Positions 49,966-56,841 of a DNA stretch of 64,000 bases are shown piece after piece. The translations under genes and the position numbers were made by a program. Source of the DNA: Paractinoplanes polyasparticus (GTDB lineage: Bacteria; Actinomycetota; Actinomycetes; Mycobacteriales; Micromonosporaceae). Under the pieces are notes generated by a model, which did not search any database, was not told where the DNA came from, and saw only the letters and a list, made by a program, of their open reading frames with translations. The stretch's first letter is position 1, and every line of letters begins with the position of its first letter. The stretch spans positions 248,001 to 312,000 of the forward strand of contig NZ_JAHWFK010000005.1 in NCBI RefSeq assembly GCF_019710575.1, given 5' to 3'.

Positions 49966-51773
49966 CCGGCCGGCTGGGGCACGAGCGAGCCGATCTCGAT
50001 CTCGTCGGTGCAGAGGTTGGCCGAGGCGTCGGCCACCTTCAGCGTCACCTCGTCGCCGCCGGCCAGCAGCAGGATGAACATGGCGTTGAGGCCGCGGCGC
50101 ACCGCGAACGAGCGCGCCGGATGGTCGCCGGCCCGCACCGTCGCCGTGGTGTCCTTGTCGCTGAGGTAGCCGATCCGCAGCACCTGCCAGTAGTCGACGA
50201 CCTCGGCCCGCAGCGGGATCCGCACCGTGCGGCCGCGGGTCACCTGGTACCCGCAGCCCTTCACCGGACCGGGCTCGGCCCGTACGCCGTCGACCCAGGC
50301 CGGCCGGATGTGCCCGGACTCGTCGAAGACGGAGAGCCGCTGAGCCTCGGTGACGAAGGTCGGCCCGTTCTCGACCGGTCCGAAGAACCGGGACTGCATG
50401 TTCCACGGGCTCGACATGCTCGGCACCACCTCCTCGGGCACCGGCTGGTCCATGAACACCGTGCCGGCCCCGGCCACGGCCAGGTCGGCCTGCGCGGTGC
50501 GCAGGTAGTCCCGCCCGGCCTTCTGCGACCAGTCCGAGGCGAAGTCGACGCTGCTCCAAAGGCTGCTGGCGATGAAGACGGCCGCCGCCACCACCGCGGC
50601 CGTGAGGCGCGCCGGCGGCTTCACCTCGTCCACAGTGCCGTCCAGCTTCCGCAAGCCGCACACGGCGATCCCCACGCAGAGGGCCGCGACCGGCATCACG
50701 TCGCCGAGGTAGCGCGGCACCAGACCGGCGACCCCGCTGAGCGCCGAGCCGAGCCGGGTGGCCGCGATCAGGCCGCCGGCCAGCAGGGCGAAGAGCAGCA
50801 GCAGGGTCCAGGCCCGCACCGCCACCCAGCGCCGCCACCAGATCGTGCCGGCCACGAGCGCCCCGATGAGAACCCAGGAGACCCACCGGGCGGCCGCGGT
50901 CGGCGCCACGACCGCGGTGCCGTCCCCCGCTGCCAGCCAGCTCCACGGCCCGCCGATCAGCCCGGGGGCCAGCGACTCGCCGAAGTACTGGCCCAGGAAC
51001 GTGCCCACCTCGCCTGCCGACGACGGCTCGCGGATCGTGGAGGCGGTCGACATCCCGAGGTAGGCGCCGAGGTAGACCAGCACGATCACGGTCAGCAGGG
51101 CCCAGGCCGGCCACCAGCGCCGGACCGTGGTGACGACCGCGCGGACCGGTCCGCCGGGCGCGTAGAGGCAGAGCGCGACCAGGAACACCAGCGGCGCCGC
51201 GAACAGCACCTTCTCGAAGAAGAGGAGCCCGACGAGCACCGCCGCGGCCAGCGAGACCAGGTGGTGGTTGTCGCCTGTGCGCAGGTAGCGGACGAGCGCG
51301 CCGATCGCGACGATCATCGCGAGCTGCATGGGCAGCAGGTTGACGCCGACCGCCCACCACGCGGTGAGCTCCAGGGTCAGCGGGTTGAACACGAGCAGGC
51401 AGAGGGGCAGCAGCAGGCCCCAGCCCGCCGGCAGCATCAGCTTGAGCAACCGGTAGAAGGCGATGCCGACGGCGAGCTGGGCCAGCAGCATCAGCACCAG
51501 CAACGGGACGTAGTCGTACCCGGCGAGCCGCTCGACGGCCAGGGTGACCAGCCGGCCGGCCGGCATGAAGTGGTTGTTGTAGAGCCCGAACAGGTGCCCG
51601 GGGTCGAGCCCGTACGCGTCGGCCTGGGACACGATCGGGAAGTCGTCGATGGCCAGGAAGCCGCGCCGCGACACGACCGCCCGCCAGGCCACGCTGAGCA
51701 CGATGAGGACACCGGCGACCGCGTCCACCGGATCGACCCGGACGCGCACGGCCGGCACAGCCGCGGCGGTCAC
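49962..51773 (-). CDS. Multi-pass membrane protein, probable glycosyltransferase
   Basis: A 603-residue protein with about 11-12 helices. Loop 1 contains LAIDDFPIVSQADAYG, with the acidic pair that GT-C enzymes use, followed by a helix-rich core and an extracellular C-terminal domain of about 190 residues with YWQVLRIGYLSDKDTTATV. It resembles actinobacterial wall-glycan polymerases and transferases without a closer assignment. GTG 51773 overlaps the FkbM gene stop (GTGA), and its own stop overlaps the next GTG. It is thus the middle gene of a three-gene operon. Confidence 0.75.
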   Translation of the reverse strand: MTAAAVPAVRVRVDPVDAVAGVLIVLSVAWRAVVSRRGFLAIDDFPIVSQADAYGLDPGHLFGLYNNHFMPAGRLVTLAVERLAGYDYVPLLVLMLLAQLAVGIAFYRLLKLMLPAGWGLLLPLCLLVFNPLTLELTAWWAVGVNLLPMQLAMIVAIGALVRYLRTGDNHHLVSLAAAVLVGLLFFEKVLFAAPLVFLVALCLYAPGGPVRAVVTTVRRWWPAWALLTVIVLVYLGAYLGMSTASTIREPSSAGEVGTFLGQYFGESLAPGLIGGPWSWLAAGDGTAVVAPTAAARWVSWVLIGALVAGTIWWRRWVAVRAWTLLLLFALLAGGLIAATRLGSALSGVAGLVPRYLGDVMPVAALCVGIAVCGLRKLDGTVDEVKPPARLTAAVVAAAVFIASSLWSSVDFASDWSQKAGRDYLRTAQADLAVAGAGTVFMDQPVPEEVVPSMSSPWNMQSRFFGPVENGPTFVTEAQRLSVFDESGHIRPAWVDGVRAEPGPVKGCGYQVTRGRTVRIPLRAEVVDYWQVLRIGYLSDKDTTATVRAGDHPARSFAVRRGLNAMFILLLAGGDEVTLKVADASANLCTDEIEIGSLVPQPAG

Positions 51774-52528
51774 GACCGCCGCTCCGGCCGGAACAGGACC
51801 ATGTTGACGTAGCGCGGCCGCGGCCAGACCACCCGGCGGGCGAAGCTCTGCTCGACCCGGGCCAGGGCGCCGCGCTGATGGCCGATCAGATCGAATTCGG
51901 ACAGCGGGATCCAGCGGCCGGCGGGCATCACGTACGGCTGGTAGCCCCACCCGCCGAGCAGGCCGAGCACCGGCTCGACGGGCTGGATCCGCTCCTCCAG
52001 CTCGACGATCAGCAGGGGCCGGTCGCGGCGCAGCGTCTTCTCGGCGCCGCGCAGCGCGGGCATCTCGTGCCCCTCGACGTCGATCTTCAGGAACCGGACG
52101 TCGGTCAGCGCCAGCTCGTCGATGGTGATCCGCTCGACCGTGACCGCGCGCCCGGTCGGCTGCTCGAGCGACGAGGTGCCGGTGCCCGGACCGCCCGACG
52201 GCAGGTGGAGCTCGGCCGTGCCGGCATGGTCGGAAGCGACCGCCTCGACCACCCGCACGTCGGGGAACGCGGTGGCGACGCACCGGGCCAATTCGGCCGT
52301 CGGCTCGACCGAGACCACCCGGTCGGCGATCCGGCGCAGGCCGCGCGTCCACGGTCCGTACCAGGCGCCGACATCGACGGCCGTGCCGCCCCTGGGCGCG
52401 TACGAGGGGAGCCGGGCGAGCTCCGGCTCGACCCGCGGATAGGCGAATCGCACCGCCGCCGCGACGGCGTTCGACGGTAGTGCCGCGGCGATGCGCGAGC
52501 TCATTCGGGTGGTCAACGTGCCGGCCAT
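51770..52528 (-). CDS. FkbM-family methyltransferase
   Basis: A 252-residue methyltransferase. It shows the FkbM layout: SAM loop TAVDVGAWYGPWTR (about 49-62), VVSVEPTAELARCVATAFP, and the diagnostic FLKIDVEGHEMPALRGAEKTL block (about 145-165). The family O-methylates sugars and polyketides; in this context a glycan sugar is likely. ATG 52528 is the first start; an inner ATG eight codons on is possible. It heads the three-gene minus operon and is divergent from the nucleotide-sugar dehydrogenase gene. Confidence 0.88.
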   Translation of the reverse strand: MAGTLTTRMSSRIAAALPSNAVAAAVRFAYPRVEPELARLPSYAPRGGTAVDVGAWYGPWTRGLRRIADRVVSVEPTAELARCVATAFPDVRVVEAVASDHAGTAELHLPSGGPGTGTSSLEQPTGRAVTVERITIDELALTDVRFLKIDVEGHEMPALRGAEKTLRRDRPLLIVELEERIQPVEPVLGLLGGWGYQPYVMPAGRWIPLSEFDLIGHQRGALARVEQSFARRVVWPRPRYVNMVLFRPERRS

Positions 52529-52573
52529 GGTGACGAACCATAGTGCCTGTCTCGCACATGGGTAGACCCGAAG

Positions 52574-52589
52574 TTGACTCACGAGTAAC
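52574..52589 (+). promoter_or_regulatory. TTGAC-N6-GTAAC box before the sugar dehydrogenase operon
   Basis: TTGAC-TCACGA-GTAAC, 31 bases before the GTG start; TGACTCA and GTAACCT are shared with the boxes before DUF3068. TTGAC could also act as a -35 hexamer. Confidence 0.45.
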
Positions 52590-52619
52590 CTCCAGGCACC
52601 GAAGTGAAGGGAGCCGTGT

Positions 52620-53798
52620 GTGGACGTCTGCGTCGTGGGTGGTTGCGGCCGTGTCGGCCTGCCCCTGGGCATCGCGCTGGCCTCGCGCGGCCTCTCCGTC
52701 GTGCTGTACGACATCGATGCGACCGCGGTCGATACGGTCAACGCGGCAGTGATGCCCTTCGCTGAACACGGCGCGGCCGAGCTGCTGGCCGAGGCGGTCG
52801 CGGCGGGCCGCCTGGTGGCCACGACCGAGCCGTCGAGTGTGGGCCGGGCCGACGCGCTGATCGTCGTCGTCGGCACCCCGGTCGACGAGCATCTCAACCC
52901 CGACCTCGGCGCGGTGCCGCGGGCGATCGAACGCGGCGCCGAGTACCTGCGCGACGGCCAGCTCATCGTGCTGCGCAGCACGGTCTACCCGGGTGTCACC
53001 GCGCTCACCGAGCGGCTGCTGAGCGGCCGCGGCCTCGACGTGGACGTCGCCTTCTGTCCGGAGCGGATCGCCGAGGGCAAGGCGATGACCGAGCTCTTCG
53101 AGCTGCCGCAGATCGTCGCCGCCCGTACGCCGCAGGCTTTGGAACGGGCCGAGAAGCTGTTCCGCACCCTGACCGACTCGATCGTCCGGCTCGAGCCGGA
53201 GGAGGCCGAGCTGGCCAAGCTGTTCACCAACACCTGGCGCTACCTGAAATTCGCGGCGGCCAACCAGTTCTGGATGATGGCCAACGACTTCGGCCTCGAC
53301 TTCGCCCGGATCCGGCACGCGGTCACCTTCGACTACCCGCGCGCCGACGACCTGCCGATGCCGGGCTTCGCCGCCGGGCCGTGCCTGCTCAAGGACACGA
53401 TGCAGCTGGCCGCGTTCAACCGGAACAACTTCGTGCTCGGCCACTCGGCAATGCTGATCAACGAGGGGCTCCCGCTCTACCTGGTCTCCCGGCTGGAGGA
53501 CCGGTTCGATCTGAGCGAGCTCACCGTCGGCATCCTCGGCATGGCGTTCAAGGGCGGCAGCGACGACTCGCGCGACAGCCTGGCCTACAAGCTGCGCAAG
53601 ATCCTGACGCTCAAGGCCCGCGAGACGCTCTGCACCGATCCGTTCGTGCGCGACGACCGCTTCCTGCCGCTCGACGAGGTGCTGAAACGGGCCGACCTGC
53701 TGATCATCGCGGCGCCCCACCCGCAGTACGCCGACCTCGAGACCGACACGCCGCTGATCGACATGTGGGGCCTGACCGGGACCGGGGTGCTGGTGTGA
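52620..53798 (+). CDS. UDP/GDP-sugar dehydrogenase (WecC/UGD family)
   Basis: A 392-residue NAD-dependent four-electron dehydrogenase that makes a nucleotide uronic acid. The Rossmann loop GGCGRVGLPLG (7-17), the conserved IVVVGTPVDE and VLRSTVYPG strands, and catalytic cysteine in AGPCLLKDT are all present. NTWRYLKFAAANQFW holds the conserved lysine and asparagine. It is closest to the UDP-N-acetylmannosaminuronate type. GTG 52620 has AAGGGAG 6 bases upstream. It leads a four-gene operon (dehydrogenase, GT2, epimerase, flippase), consistent with making a uronic-acid-containing wall glycan. Confidence 0.92.
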   Translation: MDVCVVGGCGRVGLPLGIALASRGLSVVLYDIDATAVDTVNAAVMPFAEHGAAELLAEAVAAGRLVATTEPSSVGRADALIVVVGTPVDEHLNPDLGAVPRAIERGAEYLRDGQLIVLRSTVYPGVTALTERLLSGRGLDVDVAFCPERIAEGKAMTELFELPQIVAARTPQALERAEKLFRTLTDSIVRLEPEEAELAKLFTNTWRYLKFAAANQFWMMANDFGLDFARIRHAVTFDYPRADDLPMPGFAAGPCLLKDTMQLAAFNRNNFVLGHSAMLINEGLPLYLVSRLEDRFDLSELTVGILGMAFKGGSDDSRDSLAYKLRKILTLKARETLCTDPFVRDDRFLPLDEVLKRADLLIIAAPHPQYADLETDTPLIDMWGLTGTGVLV

Positions 53799-54622
53799 CG
53801 CCCCGGGTCTCGGTGGTCATCCCGGTCTACAACGAGGGCGCCGACGTGGTGCGGCACCTGGAACGGATCCTGCGCGAGGTGTTGCTGCCGGCCGAGATCC
53901 TCGTTGTGCACGACATGCCCGAGGACACGACGGTGCCGTACGCGCAGAGGATCGCCGAGCACGACCCCCGGGTCCGGACGGTGCTCAACACGTACGGGCG
54001 GGGACCAGCCAACGCGATCCGGTTCGGCATCGACGCCGCCGCGGCGCCGGTCGCCGTGGTCACCATGGCCGACGGCTGCGACGACCCGCGGCAGATCGAC
54101 GACCTGGCCCGGCTGGTCGACCGGGGGGTCGTGGTCGCCGCGGCGTCGCGCTACATGCCCGGCGGGCAGCAGGTGGGCGGTCCGAGGTTCAAGCGGATGG
54201 CCTCGCGCTGGGCCGGGCGCACGCTGTGGTGGCTGGCCCGGGTGGGCACCCGGGACGCGACGAACAGCTTCAAGGCGTACGACACCGGGTTCGTCCGCGA
54301 GGTGGGCATCGAATCGCGGACCGGCTTCGAGATCGGCATCGAGCTCACCGCGAAGGCGACCCGGATGCGCCGCCCGGTGGCCGAGATCCCGACCATCTGG
54401 CTCGACCGGCAGCTCGGCGAGTCCAACTTCGACGTGGGCCGGTTCGTGCCGAGCTATCTGCGCTGGTATCTGTTCGCGTTCGGCCCCCGGCTGACCGGGG
54501 AGCAGCTCGCCGACCGCTGGGCGGCCCGCAAGCCGGACGCCGTCGAACCCGGACGCGACGCCATCGAACCCGATCGCGACGCCGTCGAACCCGATCGTGA
54601 CAAGGAGAGCACCCCGCAGTGA
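53795..54622 (+). CDS. GT2-family glycosyltransferase
   Basis: A 275-residue inverting GT-A transferase: SVVIPVYNEGADVVRHLERI, nucleotide site ILVVHDMPEDTT, and DGCDDP in place of the DxD motif, ending with a membrane-proximal stretch WYLFAFGP. It resembles DPM1/GtrB-type polyprenyl-phosphate sugar synthases but lacks the multi-helix tail. GTG overlaps the dehydrogenase stop. The C-terminus carries three in-frame copies of DAVEPxRD (about 248-268) encoded by a 21-bp repeat. It probably transfers the sugar made by its neighbours. Confidence 0.88.
   Translation: MTPRVSVVIPVYNEGADVVRHLERILREVLLPAEILVVHDMPEDTTVPYAQRIAEHDPRVRTVLNTYGRGPANAIRFGIDAAAAPVAVVTMADGCDDPRQIDDLARLVDRGVVVAAASRYMPGGQQVGGPRFKRMASRWAGRTLWWLARVGTRDATNSFKAYDTGFVREVGIESRTGFEIGIELTAKATRMRRPVAEIPTIWLDRQLGESNFDVGRFVPSYLRWYLFAFGPRLTGEQLADRWAARKPDAVEPGRDAIEPDRDAVEPDRDKESTPQ
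54536..54598 (+). repeat. 21-bp in-frame tandem repeat at the 3' end of the GT2 gene
   Basis: Three units (54536-54556, 54557-54577, 54578-54598) encoding DAVEPGR, DAIEPDR and DAVEPDR, immediately before the end of the gene. Confidence 0.9.
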
Positions 54623-55644
54623 CGAAGGTTCTGGTCACCGGCTCGGCCGGATTCATCGGCGGCTACCTCGTCGAGGAGCTGCTCGGCCGCGGGCACGAGG
54701 TGGTGGGCCTCGACGACTACTCCAAGTACGGCAAGGTGGCGCACGCCTACGACGACCACCCGAACTTCCGGTTCGTGGAGGGCGACGCCCGCGACCCGCG
54801 CCTCGTCGGCGAGTTGCTCGACGGCTGCGACCACTTCATAGCGGGCGCCGCAATGATCGGTGGCATCTCCTACTTCCACACGTACGCGTACGACCTGCTC
54901 GCCACCAACGAGCGGATCATGGCGTCCTCGTGCGACGCGGCGATCGCGGCGCACCGCGACGGCCGGCTGAAGAAGGTCACGTACATCTCGTCGTCCATGG
55001 TGTACGAATCGACCGACCGGTGGCCCAGCAGGGAGGGCGACGAGAAGGCAGTGCCGCCGCCGCGTTCCTCGTACGGCTTCCAGAAGCTGGCCGTGGAGTA
55101 CTACGCCCGGGCCGCCTGGGATCAGTACCAGCTGCCGTACACGATCGTCCGCCCGTTCAACTGCGTCGGCGTCGGCGAGGGCCGGGCCCTGGGCAACGCC
55201 GAGGTGCTTTCGGGCAACGTCAAGCTCGCGATGTCGCACGTCGTCCCCGATCTCGTGCAGAAGGTCCTCAAGGGGCAGGACCCGTTGCACGTCCTCGGCA
55301 GCGGCGAGCAGGTGCGGCATTACACGTACGGCGGCGACCTGGCCCGCGGCATCGTCACCGCGATGGAGCACGAGGCCGCCCGCAACGAGGACTTCAACCT
55401 CTCCACCGCGCAGTCCACGACGGTGCTCGAGCTGGCCGAACTGATCTGGCGCAAGGTCAAGGGACCGGACGTGCCGTTCCGCCACGTCAGCGACGAGCCG
55501 TTCGCCCACGACGTGGCGATGCGGGTGCCGGACGTGACGAAGGCCCGCGAGGTGCTCGGCTTCACCGCCGCGACCACGCTCGACGCCATGCTCGACGAGG
55601 TGATCCCGTGGATCACCCGAGCGGTCGCGGAGGGCCGGCTCTGA
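54619..55644 (+). CDS. NAD-dependent sugar epimerase/dehydratase (extended SDR)
   Basis: A 341-residue extended SDR enzyme: nucleotide loop TGSAGFIGGYL (7-17), DARDPRLV, catalytic SSSMVY and YGFQK (Tyr/Lys about 154-158), and IVRPFNCVGVGE. The overall layout is that of UDP-sugar 4-epimerases or 4,6-dehydratases; no substrate is evident. The GTG start overlaps the GT2 stop (GTGA). The enzyme presumably prepares or modifies the nucleotide sugar used by the cluster. Confidence 0.9.
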   Translation: MTKVLVTGSAGFIGGYLVEELLGRGHEVVGLDDYSKYGKVAHAYDDHPNFRFVEGDARDPRLVGELLDGCDHFIAGAAMIGGISYFHTYAYDLLATNERIMASSCDAAIAAHRDGRLKKVTYISSSMVYESTDRWPSREGDEKAVPPPRSSYGFQKLAVEYYARAAWDQYQLPYTIVRPFNCVGVGEGRALGNAEVLSGNVKLAMSHVVPDLVQKVLKGQDPLHVLGSGEQVRHYTYGGDLARGIVTAMEHEAARNEDFNLSTAQSTTVLELAELIWRKVKGPDVPFRHVSDEPFAHDVAMRVPDVTKAREVLGFTAATTLDAMLDEVIPWITRAVAEGRL

Positions 55645-56834
55645 GCGCACCGTCCCGGCGCAGCATCGGTCTCTCCGGCGCCGCCGTGACGATCGCCGGC
55701 GCGATCACCAACGCCTTCGGCTATGTCGTGCCGGTCCTCGGCGCCCGCCGGCTGAGCGCGGGCGACCTCGGCGCGCTCGCCACCGTGCTGGCGATCGTCG
55801 CGATCGCCTCGGTGCCCGGCACCGGCCTGCAGATCGCGATGGCGGTACGCCGGGCCCGCCACCCGGGCGCCACCGCCGGCCGCGTCGCCACGGTCACCGC
55901 GCTGGCCTGCGGCGGCGCGGTGCTGGCGCTGGCGCCGGTCGCGGGCCCGCTGCTCGACCTGCCGCCCGCGCTCACTCCCCTGCTGGCCGTCTACACCTTC
56001 GCGATCGTCCTCAGTGGCCGCCCACTGGGCGAGCTCCAGGGTGACGAGCGCTTCCTGCGCCTGGCCCTGGGCATGTCCGTGCTGGCCGCCGGCCGGTACG
56101 GCGGGCTCGTCGCGGGCCTGCTGCTCGGTCTCGGCCTGACCGGCTCCGTGCTGCTCGGCACCGTGCTGGCGCTGGGCGTACCGCCCGTGCTCGCTCTCAT
56201 GGCCCGCACCCCCGGCGCCGCGCCGAACGATCACGGCCTCACCGCGAAGCAGGTCTTCACCGCCGGCTCGGCGACCCTGGCCATGCTGGCCGTCTCGTAC
56301 GCCGACGTGATCCTGGCCCGCCACGTGCTGCCGGCCGACGCGTCCGGCGCCTACGCCGTGGGAGCCGTGCTGACCAAGGGCGCGATGTGGGCCCCCCAGG
56401 TGGTCACCGTGCTGGCCCTGCCCCGGCTCGCCCAGGGCAGCCGGCGCGCGCTGCTGATCGCCGTCGGGCTGGTCGCCGCCTGCGGCGCCCTGCTCGTCGC
56501 GGCGTCCGCGCTGGCCGGCGGCCTGGCCTTCAGCCTGGCCGGTGGCGCCGACTACACCGGCCTGGGCCGGTACGCGCCGGTCTTCGCCACCACCGGCGCG
56601 TTCTACGCACTGGTCTTCGTGTTGGTCAACGCCCAGGTGGCGGCGGGCGCACGCTGGCCGTCAGCGCCGTTGTGGGCCGCCGCGGCGGTGCTGGTGGCGA
56701 CCGCCGAATGGCTGGTCCCGCACACCCTGCCCGCCGTCATGTGGTGCTCGGCCGGCGCCGCGGCGCTGGCCCTGGCAGGCACAGCCCTGTCACTCCGCAA
56801 CAGATCCCGGACCGGGCAGCCCTCGAGCCTCTGA
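55641..56834 (+). CDS. Polysaccharide flippase-like membrane protein
   Basis: A 397-residue membrane protein with about 12 helices of the MATE/Wzx-like type (IAGAITNAFGYVVPVLGARRLSAGDLGAL at the start, then a repeating helix pattern). It probably moves a lipid-linked sugar across the membrane. No ATG or GTG stands before the first helix: the frame opens at CTG 55641, which overlaps the epimerase stop as CTGA. The first conventional start, GTG 55686, would cut into helix 1. I take CTG as the likely start by analogy with the 4-base overlaps of the rest of the operon, with moderate confidence. Confidence 0.78.
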   Translation: MSAPSRRSIGLSGAAVTIAGAITNAFGYVVPVLGARRLSAGDLGALATVLAIVAIASVPGTGLQIAMAVRRARHPGATAGRVATVTALACGGAVLALAPVAGPLLDLPPALTPLLAVYTFAIVLSGRPLGELQGDERFLRLALGMSVLAAGRYGGLVAGLLLGLGLTGSVLLGTVLALGVPPVLALMARTPGAAPNDHGLTAKQVFTAGSATLAMLAVSYADVILARHVLPADASGAYAVGAVLTKGAMWAPQVVTVLALPRLAQGSRRALLIAVGLVAACGALLVAASALAGGLAFSLAGGADYTGLGRYAPVFATTGAFYALVFVLVNAQVAAGARWPSAPLWAAAAVLVATAEWLVPHTLPAVMWCSAGAAALALAGTALSLRNRSRTGQPSSL

Positions 56835-56841
56835 GCAGGTC

